64,000 nt of DNA from positions 682,001-746,000 of the forward strand of contig NZ_CP130630.1 in the NCBI RefSeq assembly GCF_030551255.1. The letters are read 5' to 3'. Source of the stretch: Streptomyces sp. NL15-2K (GTDB lineage Bacteria > Actinomycetota > Actinomycetes > Streptomycetales > Streptomycetaceae). Every line of letters begins with the position of its first letter. Position 1 is the stretch's first letter. The notes beneath the pieces were generated by a model that saw only the letters and a program-made list of their open reading frames with translations, was not told the DNA's origin and made no database searches. The position numbers and the translations under genes were made by a program. Shown in pieces: positions 1 through 10,600 of this stretch.

Positions 1-3000
1 GCGCACGGCACCGGCACCGCGCTCGGTGACCCGGTGGAGGTCAGCGGCCTGCTGCGGGCCTTCCGCGGCCACGACGTGGGCGGGCGGAAGATCCCGATCG
101 GGTCGGTGAAGTCGAACATCGGGCACGCCGAGTCGGCGGCCGGCATGGCGGCCGTCACCAAGGTGCTCCTGCAGTTCCGGCACGGCGTGCTGGTCCCGTC
201 GCTGCACGCCGAGCGGCTCAACCCGAACATCGACTTCGAGGCGGCGCCGCTGCGTGTACAGCGGGAGCTCGCCGAGTGGTCCCCGCGCACCGACGAGGCG
301 GGCCGGCCGCTGCCGCGGACCGCGGCCGTGAGCGCGTTCGGCGCGGGCGGCTCCAACGCCCATGTACTGCTGGAGGAGTACGTGCCGTCCCGTTCACATC
401 CGACCCCCGAGGCCCGCGCGCCGTTCGTCTTCGCCCTCTCGGCCAGGGACCGCTCACGGCTCGACGCCTACGCCGAGCGCATGGCGGACTTCCTGCGGAC
501 CGACGGGGCGGACACCGATCCGGCGGCTCTGGCCCACACCCTGCAGTCCGGGCGGGAGCCGATGGCCCACCGGCTGGCCGTGGTCTTCGGCGACCGCGCC
601 GAGCTGCTGACCCGGCTCGACGCGTACCTGGTCGGCCGGGACGGCACGCCGGGCGTGTGGACCGGGACCGTACGGCGCGGTGCGCGGCCCTCGGCGGAGC
701 GGGCGGAGGGCCTTGGGGCGGACCCTGAGGCGGCTCCCGAGCCGGCCCCGGAGAGGCTGGCCGCCGCCTGGGCCGCCGGCGATGCCGTCGACTGGCGGAG
801 GCTGTACGACGGGCCGCCGCCGGCCCTGGTCGAGCTGCCGGGCTACCCGTTCGCGCGCGACAGGTGCTGGTACGAAGCGCCCAAGGGCTCTGCCCCGCAC
901 CTCGCCCAGGAGCCGCCGACCCCCGCTCGGCCGGAGCCCGCAGGCGGGGAAACCGCCGTGCCCCAAGGAAAGGTCGTGTACGAGGAGATCACCCTCTCCG
1001 CCGACACCCCGGTCATCGCCGGCCACCAGGTCGCGGGCCAACTGCTGCTGCCCGCCCTGGCCTACATCGACCTCATCCATCAGGTGTTCCGCAGGCAGGG
1101 ACAGCCGCACGACGAGCTGGAGCTACGGGATCTGACGGCGTTGCGTCCGCTGGTGGTCACGCCTCAGGCACCCGCCCGTATCGCGCTGGACGCCCGGCCC
1201 GTCAGCCCGGACCGATGGGCGGTGCGGATCGTGGACCGCGCCGAGCCGGACGCCCCGCCCTATGCCACGGCCGAGATGGTGATGGCGGGTCCGGCCCGGT
1301 TCGCCGGTCCGCCGCGGCCCGCCGTCCCCGCGCCGTCCGCCGTGTCCGAGGACCTGGGCGCGGTCTACGACCGGGACGGCCGCCTCGGGCAGGTCTACAC
1401 CGGAGCGGTCAGGGCCGGCGGCCGGGTGTGGGAGGACACCGAGCAGCTGATCGCCGAACTCACCCCGCCCTCCGGCGCCGAGACCAGTGGCCACCTGTTC
1501 CATCCCGCGCTGCTGCTCGGCGGCGCGGTGGCGGCCGGGACGCTGCTGTCCGGCGGCGGCCGGGACGAGGAGGCGTTCTTCCTGCCGATGTACGTGGAGT
1601 CCTTCCGGGCGGCGGCGCCGCTGACCGGCCCGTGCACGGCCCGCGTCCGCCGGTCGTCGCTCAGTCTGCGGGACGAACTCGCCAGACTGACGGTCGAGTT
1701 CGTGGACGGTGACGGGCGCGTTCTCGCCGAGCTGCGCGGCCTGTCGAGCAAGCTGATCCGCTCCGGCACCCTGCCCGGCCTGCCCGGCCAGGCGCCGCGG
1801 ACAGCCTCCGCGGCCCGCCCCACGGCGGGATCGTACGGGGCGCCGGTGACGCCCACCCAGGACCGGCTGCGCCAACTCATGGCGGACGGGCTGGGCCGCG
1901 ACCCTCGGACGCTCAACCCCGACATCGGCTACTACGAGCTGGGCATCGACTCGGTCAGCGTCCTGGAGCTGGTCACCCGTCTGGAGCGGGTGCTCGGCCG
2001 GAGCCTGCCGCCCACGCTCCTCTTCGAGTACACGACCATCCGTGACCTGGCCGCGTACCTGGACGAGCACCACCCCGGCGCCTTCGGCGACACGGCTGCG
2101 GAACCCTCGGCCGTAGGGGACGCCCCGGCGCCGCACGGCACTCGGCTGCTCACCAAGGGCTGGGAGCCGGCCGCCCCGGGCACCGGCGGCCCGATGCCGG
2201 GCCCGGTCGCCGTCCTCGCCACCGCGGACACCCGGGTGCTGGCCGACCGGCTCGCCCGTGAGCTGCCGCAAGCGGAGGTCCTGGAACCCGCCGACCTGGC
2301 AGGCCGGCCCGCTCCCGGCCGGTTCCGGGCGTGCGTCGACCTGACCGGCTGCGCGCACGCCGGGCCGGGCTCCCAGCGCACGCACGACGACCCCGCGGAC
2401 TGGCTGCCCTGGGTGCAGCAGTTGGTGGCCCAGGCCTCGGCTGCGGAGCCGGTGGTGCTACTCGGCGTGACCCGGGGCCTGGAGACCCCGCACCTCGGCG
2501 GCGCTGACCTCGGCGGGCAGTCGGTCAACCTCGCCGGCGCGGCCCGGGCCGGTCTGTACCGGATGCTGCAGAGCGAGTACTCCAAAGTGCGCTCGCGGCA
2601 TGTGGACGTGGACCCGCTGGACGACGACCTCACGGTGATACGGCAGATAGTCGCCGAACTCGTGGACACCGGCGAGGACCCCGAGGTCTGCCATCGCGCC
2701 GGACAGCGTTACCGGGCTGTGCTGCGGGAGACCCCTGCCGGAGCCGGCCGCGGTGACGGCGTGCGGTCCTTCCCCGAGAACTCACCCGAGAACTCTTCCG
2801 AGCACTCCCCCCAGGACTTCCCCGAGGACGAGACGCTGTGGATCACCGGTGGCACCGGCGGCCTGGGCCTCGCCTTCGCCCGGCACGCGGTGCGGCACTG
2901 GGGAGTGCGTCGACTCGTGCTCACCGGCCGGACGCGGCTGCCGGAGCGGGCCGACTGGGAGGCCCACCTCGGCGACGATCCGCTCGGCCGCAGGCTCGGC

Positions 3001-6000
3001 ACCCTGATCGACCTGGAGCGGGCCGGGGCGCGGGTGCGCGTGCTGTCGCTCCCGCTGGACGGTTCCGCCTCCGGGGACCTGTCCCGTGCGGTGCGCGAGG
3101 CCGAGCGGGACCTGGGACCGGTCGGCGGTGTCCTCCACTGTGCCGGGTTCGCCGACCGCGACAACCTCGCCTTCGTGGGGAAGCCGGCCGCCGGCGTCCG
3201 GGCCGTGGTGGACCCCAAGGTCGCCGGCCTCGACGCACTGGTGAACTGCTTCGCGGGCCGCTCGCTGAGGTTCTTCGTGGTCTGTTCATCGGTCGCCGCC
3301 GTGGTGCCGAGCGCGGCCGTGGGCCAGAGCGACTACGCCATGGCGAACGCCTACGCGGACTACCTGGCCGCGGCCAGGCCGCACGGTCTGCCCCTGCTGA
3401 GCGTCCAGTGGCCGTCCTGGAGCGGTGTCGGCATGGGCGACGCGGACCCCGGTCCCGGCTATCTGCGCACCGGCCTGGGCAGTGTGTCCGAGTCCGAGGG
3501 GACCGCCCTGCTCGACCACCTGCTGACGCACGGCGCCGGGCCCGCCGTCCTCCCCGCGGTCATCCGCGACACCGCCGCCTGGCGTCCCGAGCTGCTCATG
3601 CGGCGTCGCATTGACGTCGCCGTCCCGGCAGCCGCTCCGGCTCGACCCGCCGCGCCCGCCCTGCGGACCGAGCCGGCCGGGCAGCGGCGGGCGGAGGGGC
3701 CGGCCGAGACCGCCGCCTCGTGGCTGCTCGGACTGCTCGCCGAACACTTGCACTTCGACCGGGCCAGGCTCGCCGCCGACGTGCCCATCGAGGACTTCGG
3801 AACCGACTCGATCATGATGGTCCAGCTGCTGCGCAAGGTCGGAAGCCGGCTGGGGGTCGACCCGGACCCGTCCGGGTTCATCGATCACCCCACGGTGGAG
3901 GCCTTCGTGGGCTGGTTGGCGCAGACCTATCCGGCGGAGTTCGCCGCGGCCTTCGGTACCGGTTCCGCCGAGGAGCCCACGGCCGCGCCGGAGTCCACGG
4001 CCGGCTCTGAGGCCGTCCACGGCTCGGAGTCCGTGCCCGCCCGGATGTCCGTGTCCGGCACAGCCCCTGCGGACATCCCGGCGTACGCCCCCCAAGGCAC
4101 CACCGCGCAGAACGACATCGCCGTGATCGGCATGTCCGGCCGCTTCCCCGGCGCGCCCGACCTGGACGCGTACTGGCGGCTGCTAAGCGAAGGGCGCTCC
4201 GCCATCGCCCCGGTCCCCGCGCACCGCTGGGGCGGTGTCGACGGCCTGGTCGCCGGGCTGGTCGACCGGGACGGCTTCGACCCGGGTTTCTTCCTGCTGT
4301 CCGACGAGGACGCCGCGGCCATGGACCCGCAGGCGCTGGTGCTGCTGGAGGAGACGCTGTTCGCCCTCAGCGACGCGGGTTACCGGCCGGCCGACCTGAA
4401 GGGGCGCGACATCGGCGTCTACATCGGCGCCCGCAGCCGTCATCTTCCCGACGACGCGACGCTGAGCCGGACCCGGAACCCGATCGTGGCCGTCGGGCAG
4501 AACTACCTCGCGGCCAACGTCTCCCGCTTCTTCGACCTGCGCGGTCCCAGTGTGGTGGTGGACACCGCGTGTTCCTCGGCGCTCGTCGCCATGCACTCGG
4601 CCGCCCAGGCGCTGCGCGACGGTGACGCGGAGGCCGCCGTCGTCGGCGGAGTGACCCTGCTCGCCGACGGTGCGGGCCACCGGCTGTTCGACCAGCGCGG
4701 GCTGCTCAGCCCGGAGCCCGCGTTCCACGTCTTCGACCGGCGGGCCCGGGGGATCGTCCTCTCCGAGGGCGCCGGGGTGGTCGTACTCAAGCCGCTGGCC
4801 CGCGCCCTCGCCGACGGCGACCGGGTCCAGGCGGTGCTCAAGGGCATCGCGGTCAACAACGACGGCCGCACCGCCGGTCCCGCCTCGCCCAACCCGGCCG
4901 CGCAGCAGGCGGTGATGGCCAAGGCCCTGGAGCGCAGCGGCAGGCGCGCCGACGAGGTGACCCACATCGAGGCCAACGCGGCCGGCTCGGCGGTGCACGA
5001 CCTCACCGAACTCAAGGCGATCCGGACCGTCTACCGGGACTCCTCCGAGGCCCCGTGCAGCCTCGGCTCGGTGAAGCCGAACATCGGCCACCCGCAGTGC
5101 GCGGAGGGCATCGCGGGATTCATCAAGGTCGTACTGATGCTGCGCGAACGGCAGTTGGTGCCCTTCCTGTCCGGACAGGAGCCGCTGGATCACTTCGACC
5201 TGTCGGCCTCACCGTTCACCTTCGCCCGTGGCCTGGTCCCGTGGCCCGACGCACCGCTCGTCGCGGCGGTGAGCTGTTTCGCGGACGGCGGCACCAACGC
5301 CCATGCGGTGGTGGAGGGTTGGACCGGTCCGGTCACCGGACGCCCGGCGCTGGAGCGCCCCGGCCTGGCCCGCCGTAGGCTCTCCACCGCCCCGGCCCGA
5401 GCCACCAACCCGGCCCAAGCCACCACCCCGGCCCCGGCCGCCCCCGAGCCGACCGCCCCCGAGCCGGCCCCGGAGCCCGTCCCGGTCGCCGTGATCGGCA
5501 TGGCCGGCCGGTACCCGGGAGCCGACGACCTCGGCGAGTTCTGGCAGAACCTCCTCCAGGGCCGTGACGCGGTGACCGAGGTCCCCGCGGACCGCTGGCA
5601 GTGGCAGACGCTGTCCAGCGGGACGGACCGGCCGCTGTCCCGGTGGGGCGGCTTCGTCGCCGACGCCGACCGCTTCGACTCCGAGTTCTTCCGTGTGGCA
5701 CGGCCCGAGGCGGAGATCACCGACCCGCAGGAGCGGCTCTTCCTGGAAACCTGCTGGGAGGCGATCGAGAACGCCGGCTACACCCCGGCCACGCTCGCCG
5801 CGCCCCGAGGTCCCGAACAGCGCCGCCCGGTCGGCGTCTTCGCCGGGGCCATGCACAAGGACTACTCCCTGATCGGCGCGCAGGCGGAGCCGGTGGACGG
5901 CCGACCGCTGCCGGTCAGCCTCAACCAGGGAATGATCGCCAACAGGGTGTCGTTCTTCTGCGACTTCCACGGCCCGAGCATGGCGGTGGACACGCTCTGC

Positions 6001-7608
6001 TCGTCGTCGCTGACCACCGTGCACCTCGCGGTGGAGAGCCTGGCCCGAGGCGAGAGCGAGGTGGCCGTCGCCGGCGGTGTGAACCTGTCGCTGCACCCCG
6101 CGAAGTACCAGACCTATGGCGCGGTCGACATGCACTCCGCCACCGGGCGCTCCCGGTCGTTCGGCGCGGGGGGCGACGGGTGGGTCTCGGCAGAGGGCGT
6201 CGGCGCCGTGGTGCTCAAGCCGCTGCACCGCGCCGAGCAGGACGGCGACCACATCTACGCCGTCATCCGGTCCACCGCCGTCAGCCACGTCGGTACCGGC
6301 AGTGGGGTCACCGTCCCCAGCCCGGTCGCCCAGGCCGCGGTCATCTCCGAGGCACTCGACCGGGCCGGCGTCGACGCGCGCACCATCGGTTGCGTCGAGG
6401 CGCACGGAACGGGCACCAAGCTGGGCGACCCCATCGAAGTCCAAGGCCTGGTACGGGCGTTCCGCCGGCACACCGGCGACAACGGCTTCTGCGCCCTGGG
6501 ATCGGTCAAGTCCAACATCGGCCACGCGGAGTCGGCGGGCGGCGTGGCCGGGCTGACCAAGGCGGTGCTACAGCTCCACCACCGCACCCTGGTGCCCACC
6601 CTGCACTCCGAAACCGTCAACCCGCTGCTCGACCTGGAGAACACGCCGTTCCGCCTGCAGCACCGCGCGGAGCCATGGCCCGAGCCCGCGGCCGGGGGAC
6701 CGAGGCGAGCCGGTCTCAGCTCCTTCGGTGCCACCGGATCCAACGCCCACATCGTGCTGGAGGAGTACGTACCGGCGGCCGCCGGACGCCAGGAACAACC
6801 GCCCCACGGACCGCACCACGGGCCGCAGATCGTCCCGCTCTCGGCGCGCGACGACGACCGGCTGCGAGCCCTGGCCGGACGGCTGCTCGCCTTCCTCAGC
6901 GGCGAGGCCGGCGGCATCGGCGGCTCCGTCTTCGGCGGCACTGAGCCGGTGTCGCTCCCGGAGCTGGCCCACACCCTCCAGACCGGACGGGTGGCCATGG
7001 CGAGCCGGGTGGCCTTCGTGGTGGCGGACCTCGCCGAACTCCGCCACGCTCTCGAGAAGTACGTCGCGGAGGCGGCGGCACCAGGAACGGCCGCGGGGCC
7101 CTGGGCCTTCGGTGCCTCGCCGGCCGCGCCGGAGACCGTCGAGCGGTGGCTCACCGAGCGGCGGCCGACGGAGCTTGCCGACCACTGGTCGGCGGGCGGC
7201 GAACTCGACTGGCAGCGCCTGTGGCCGGCCGCCCGGCCGCGCCGAGTGCCGCTTCCCACCTACCCGTTCGTACGCGAGCGGCACTGGCACCCCGGCGCGC
7301 GGCTCCTCCCGCAGGACCCGCCCGGAGGCGGCCGTTCGGTCGCCTCGGAGAAGGAGCTGAAGGAACTACTGGTCGAGCGGCTCGCCAGGACCCTGCGGGT
7401 GACGCCCGACCAGATCCCGGCGGGTGCGGCCTTCGCCGACCTGGGTGTGGACGCCATCACCGGGATGTCCTTCGTCTCCGAGGTCGGTGACGCGCTGGGC
7501 ATCTCCCTGGACGCCACGGTCCTGTACGACCTCACGACGATCGACCGCCTGGCCGACCACCTCGCCCGGCGACCGGCCGCCCAGCTGACCGGGAGCCAGG
7601 ACCGATGA
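1..7608 (+). CDS. Trans-AT modular polyketide synthase, 5' truncated by the window
   Basis: The frame is open from base 1, inside a KS domain (first residues AHGTGT), so the true start lies upstream; 2535 codons are visible. Domains by nucleotide: KS C-terminal half 1-390 plus linker; DH-like about 980-1770 (first motif His-x3-Gly-x4-Pro kept, second-motif Asp replaced by Leu near 1513); ACP about 1860-2070 (Ser codon 1951); KR about 2160-3600 (GGTGGLG near 2850, Ser and Tyr present); ACP about 3710-3930 (Ser codon 3808); KS 4108-5320 with Cys codon 4570 but HGTGT His replaced by Asn (codon 4975), a KS0; KS 5485-6770 with intact Cys-His-His; ACP-like about 7340-7570 with Ala (codon 7453) at the phosphopantetheine site. 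No AT or thioesterase domain is present, as expected for a trans-AT line not ending in TE release. The stop overlaps the next ATG (ATGA, 7605-7608), indicating coupling to the AT gene. Confidence 0.95.
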   Translation, partial: AHGTGTALGDPVEVSGLLRAFRGHDVGGRKIPIGSVKSNIGHAESAAGMAAVTKVLLQFRHGVLVPSLHAERLNPNIDFEAAPLRVQRELAEWSPRTDEAGRPLPRTAAVSAFGAGGSNAHVLLEEYVPSRSHPTPEARAPFVFALSARDRSRLDAYAERMADFLRTDGADTDPAALAHTLQSGREPMAHRLAVVFGDRAELLTRLDAYLVGRDGTPGVWTGTVRRGARPSAERAEGLGADPEAAPEPAPERLAAAWAAGDAVDWRRLYDGPPPALVELPGYPFARDRCWYEAPKGSAPHLAQEPPTPARPEPAGGETAVPQGKVVYEEITLSADTPVIAGHQVAGQLLLPALAYIDLIHQVFRRQGQPHDELELRDLTALRPLVVTPQAPARIALDARPVSPDRWAVRIVDRAEPDAPPYATAEMVMAGPARFAGPPRPAVPAPSAVSEDLGAVYDRDGRLGQVYTGAVRAGGRVWEDTEQLIAELTPPSGAETSGHLFHPALLLGGAVAAGTLLSGGGRDEEAFFLPMYVESFRAAAPLTGPCTARVRRSSLSLRDELARLTVEFVDGDGRVLAELRGLSSKLIRSGTLPGLPGQAPRTASAARPTAGSYGAPVTPTQDRLRQLMADGLGRDPRTLNPDIGYYELGIDSVSVLELVTRLERVLGRSLPPTLLFEYTTIRDLAAYLDEHHPGAFGDTAAEPSAVGDAPAPHGTRLLTKGWEPAAPGTGGPMPGPVAVLATADTRVLADRLARELPQAEVLEPADLAGRPAPGRFRACVDLTGCAHAGPGSQRTHDDPADWLPWVQQLVAQASAAEPVVLLGVTRGLETPHLGGADLGGQSVNLAGAARAGLYRMLQSEYSKVRSRHVDVDPLDDDLTVIRQIVAELVDTGEDPEVCHRAGQRYRAVLRETPAGAGRGDGVRSFPENSPENSSEHSPQDFPEDETLWITGGTGGLGLAFARHAVRHWGVRRLVLTGRTRLPERADWEAHLGDDPLGRRLGTLIDLERAGARVRVLSLPLDGSASGDLSRAVREAERDLGPVGGVLHCAGFADRDNLAFVGKPAAGVRAVVDPKVAGLDALVNCFAGRSLRFFVVCSSVAAVVPSAAVGQSDYAMANAYADYLAAARPHGLPLLSVQWPSWSGVGMGDADPGPGYLRTGLGSVSESEGTALLDHLLTHGAGPAVLPAVIRDTAAWRPELLMRRRIDVAVPAAAPARPAAPALRTEPAGQRRAEGPAETAASWLLGLLAEHLHFDRARLAADVPIEDFGTDSIMMVQLLRKVGSRLGVDPDPSGFIDHPTVEAFVGWLAQTYPAEFAAAFGTGSAEEPTAAPESTAGSEAVHGSESVPARMSVSGTAPADIPAYAPQGTTAQNDIAVIGMSGRFPGAPDLDAYWRLLSEGRSAIAPVPAHRWGGVDGLVAGLVDRDGFDPGFFLLSDEDAAAMDPQALVLLEETLFALSDAGYRPADLKGRDIGVYIGARSRHLPDDATLSRTRNPIVAVGQNYLAANVSRFFDLRGPSVVVDTACSSALVAMHSAAQALRDGDAEAAVVGGVTLLADGAGHRLFDQRGLLSPEPAFHVFDRRARGIVLSEGAGVVVLKPLARALADGDRVQAVLKGIAVNNDGRTAGPASPNPAAQQAVMAKALERSGRRADEVTHIEANAAGSAVHDLTELKAIRTVYRDSSEAPCSLGSVKPNIGHPQCAEGIAGFIKVVLMLRERQLVPFLSGQEPLDHFDLSASPFTFARGLVPWPDAPLVAAVSCFADGGTNAHAVVEGWTGPVTGRPALERPGLARRRLSTAPARATNPAQATTPAPAAPEPTAPEPAPEPVPVAVIGMAGRYPGADDLGEFWQNLLQGRDAVTEVPADRWQWQTLSSGTDRPLSRWGGFVADADRFDSEFFRVARPEAEITDPQERLFLETCWEAIENAGYTPATLAAPRGPEQRRPVGVFAGAMHKDYSLIGAQAEPVDGRPLPVSLNQGMIANRVSFFCDFHGPSMAVDTLCSSSLTTVHLAVESLARGESEVAVAGGVNLSLHPAKYQTYGAVDMHSATGRSRSFGAGGDGWVSAEGVGAVVLKPLHRAEQDGDHIYAVIRSTAVSHVGTGSGVTVPSPVAQAAVISEALDRAGVDARTIGCVEAHGTGTKLGDPIEVQGLVRAFRRHTGDNGFCALGSVKSNIGHAESAGGVAGLTKAVLQLHHRTLVPTLHSETVNPLLDLENTPFRLQHRAEPWPEPAAGGPRRAGLSSFGATGSNAHIVLEEYVPAAAGRQEQPPHGPHHGPQIVPLSARDDDRLRALAGRLLAFLSGEAGGIGGSVFGGTEPVSLPELAHTLQTGRVAMASRVAFVVADLAELRHALEKYVAEAAAPGTAAGPWAFGASPAAPETVERWLTERRPTELADHWSAGGELDWQRLWPAARPRRVPLPTYPFVRERHWHPGARLLPQDPPGGGRSVASEKELKELLVERLARTLRVTPDQIPAGAAFADLGVDAITGMSFVSEVGDALGISLDATVLYDLTTIDRLADHLARRPAAQLTGSQDR

Positions 7609-10600
7609 CCCCGCAGACCGGTCGGCGGACCGTTTTCATGTTCTCCGGCCAGGGCTCGCAGCACTACCAGATGGGCCGCGAGCTCTACGACAGTGAGCCG
7701 GTGTTCCGGGATGCGCTGCGCCGCCTGGACGCCTTCGTCGAGCCGGAGCTCGGCGGCTCCGTCATCGCTCGCCTGTACGATCCGGACCGCCCGGTCTCGG
7801 AGCCGTTCACCGACACCGCCGTCACCCATCCGGCGATCGTGATGGTGGAGCTGGCACTGGCCGAGACGCTGATCTCGTACGGTGTCACCCCCGATCTGCT
7901 GCTGGGCGCCAGCCTCGGCGAATACACGGCGGCGGTACTGGCCGGCGTCCTGGAACCGGGCGAGTGCCTGCGACGGCTCGTCCGGATGGCCCGCTCGGCG
8001 GGCGACGCCGCTCCGGGCGGCATGGTCGCCGTACTCGCCGAGCCCGCCCTGTACCACCGCGAACCGGACCTGCACAGGGACCTGGAGCTGGCGGCCCGCA
8101 ACTACGACGCCCACTTCGTGGTGTCCGGGCCGCTGGACGCCCTGGACCGCGCGGAGACACTGCTCAGGGCCCGGGACATCGCGTACCAGCGGGTGCCGGT
8201 GTCCCACGGTTTCCACTCCGGGCTGATGGACCCCTCCCGACCGGCCTTCGACGCCCTGTGGGCGGATACGGAGCTGCGTCCGCCCCGCATCCCGCTGGTC
8301 TCCAGCGCCACGGCCGGGCCGGTGGCGGAGGTCACCGTCGAGCACCTGTGGCGGGTGGCCCGGCAGCCGATCGAGTTCGCCGCGACGGTCAGGGCGCTGG
8401 AGTCGCACGGCCCGTTCCTCTACCTCGACGCCGGGCCGTCGGGCACGCTGCACAACTTCGTACGCGCCAACCTCGCCGCCGACCCCGACTCGTGCTCGGA
8501 GTCGCTGGCGCTGCTCACTCCGTTCACCCGGGACACCCAGCAGCTGGCCCGGGTACGGGACCGCGCGGGCACCGACGGCGGCCGACCCGCGACACAGGCC
8601 CTGGCCCCCGCGGCACCCCACGCGAAAGGCGGTAGCAAGATGAAGGTGTTCGGCTTTCCCGGGCAGGGCTCTCAGGCCAAGGGCATGGGCGCGGACCTCT
8701 TCGACGAGTTCCCCGACCTGGTCGCCCAGGCGGACGAGATCCTCGGCTATTCCATCCGCGACCTCTGTCTGAACAATCCCGAAGGCCGTCTGCGACGCAC
8801 CGAGTTCACTCAGCCCGCGCTGTACGTGGTCGAGGCGCTGACGTACGAACTGCGCACCCGCGAGGATCCACGCCCGGCGGACTGGCTCGTCGGGCACAGC
8901 CTCGGCGAATACGCGGCGCTCTTCGCCGCGGACGTCTTCGACTTCGCCACCGGGCTGCGTCTGGTCCGACGGCGCGGCGAACTCATGGGCCGGGCCGTCG
9001 ACGGGAGCATGGCCGCGGTGCTGGGCCTGGACCTGGGCACGGTGGAGTCGGCGCTGTCGGACTCCGGTCTGACCGCCCTGGACATCGCCAACCACAACGC
9101 ACCGGAGCAGATCGTGCTGGCCGGTCCCGCACCGGACATCGACCGCGCCCGTGCGATGTTCGAAGAGCGGGGAGCACAGGTGGTGGTGCTCAACGTGAGC
9201 GCCCCGTTCCACTCCCGCTACATGCGCGACGCGGCCGAGGAGTTCCGGGAGTTGCTGGACGCCACCGAGTTCCGGCCGCCGCGGATCCCGGTGATCGCGA
9301 ATGTGGACGCCCGCCCGTACCGCGCGGACCGGGTGCGGGAGACGCTGGCCGGTCAGATCGTCGGCCAGGTGCGGTGGGTGGACACCGTCCGTCGTCTCAT
9401 GGCGCAGGGCGACTTCGAGTTCGAGGAGCTGGGACCCGGCCAGGCACTGACCAAGATGGTCCGGAAGATCCGCGCCTCCTCGACCCCCCTTCCGTTTCCG
9501 CCGACCGAGCCCGCCCCACGGCCCGCCGCCACGTCGGCCCCGGTCCGGACGGCCCCGGACCGTGCCGAGCCGCCGGTACGCACCGAGCCCCCGGCTGCCG
9601 TTCCGGTGGTCCCGGCACCGGCCCCGGCCCTACCGGCGGCTCCCGCCGCCGCACCCGTCGCCCCGGCCGCCCCGGTTCCCGTCGCCCGGCGCGGGCCTGC
9701 TGCCGAGGAACTGGGCGCGGAAGGCTTCCGGGCCCGCTACGGTCTGCGGCTGGCCTACCTGGCGGGTGGGATGTACGGCGGCATATCGTCCGAGGCGCTC
9801 GTGGTACGACTCGCCAAGGCCGGCGGCATGGGCTTCTTCGGCACCGGTGGCCTGCCGCTCGCGGAGGTCGAGGCCGGGATCCGCGGCATTCAGGCGGCGT
9901 TGGGCCCCGGCGGGCCGTTCGGGGTGAATCTGCTGCACCGGCACGCCTCCCCCGAGCAGGAGCAGGCGCTGGTCGATCTGCTGCTGCGGCTCGGCGTCGG
10001 TACCGTCGAGGCGTCCGGCTTCCTGCGGATCACCCCGGCTCTGGTCAAGTACCGCCTGAAGGGCGGCCGGATCATCGCCAAGGTCTCCCGTACGGACACC
10101 GCCGAGGCGTTCTTGCGCCCCGCCCCCGAAGAGGTCGTACGCGGCCTCGCCGAGCGGGGCGAGGTGACCGAGCAGGAGGCGGCGCGGGCGGCCGGGCTGC
10201 CGATGGCGGACGACCTGTGCGTCGAAGCCGGCGCCGGATGGCACACCGACGCGGCCGACCTGGCGACGCTGCTGCCGGCCGTGCTGCGGCTGCGCGACAC
10301 CCTGGCCGGACCGTGGCCGCGGGTGCACGTGGGCGCGGCGGGCGGCATCGGCACGCCGGAGGCCGCGGCGGCGGCCCTCGTCCTCGGGGCGGAGTTCCTG
10401 GTCACCGGCTCGGTGAACCAGTGCACCGTGGAGGCGGCGACCAGCGCCGAGGTCAAGGACATGCTCCAGGGCCTCGACGTACAGGACACCGAGCCGGCGC
10501 CGTGGAGCGAGATGTTCGAACTCGGTGTGCGGGCCAGGGCGGTCAAGCGCGGCGTCTTCCTTCCGGCCCGCGCCGACCGGCTGTACCAGTTGTGGCGCAT

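Noticed and set aside
980..1770. Glutarimide-type branching (B) domain
   Set aside because: It resembles a DH hotdog with one motif intact, and the cluster shows no glutamine-amidotransferase typical of glutarimide lines; kept as a degenerate DH-like domain.
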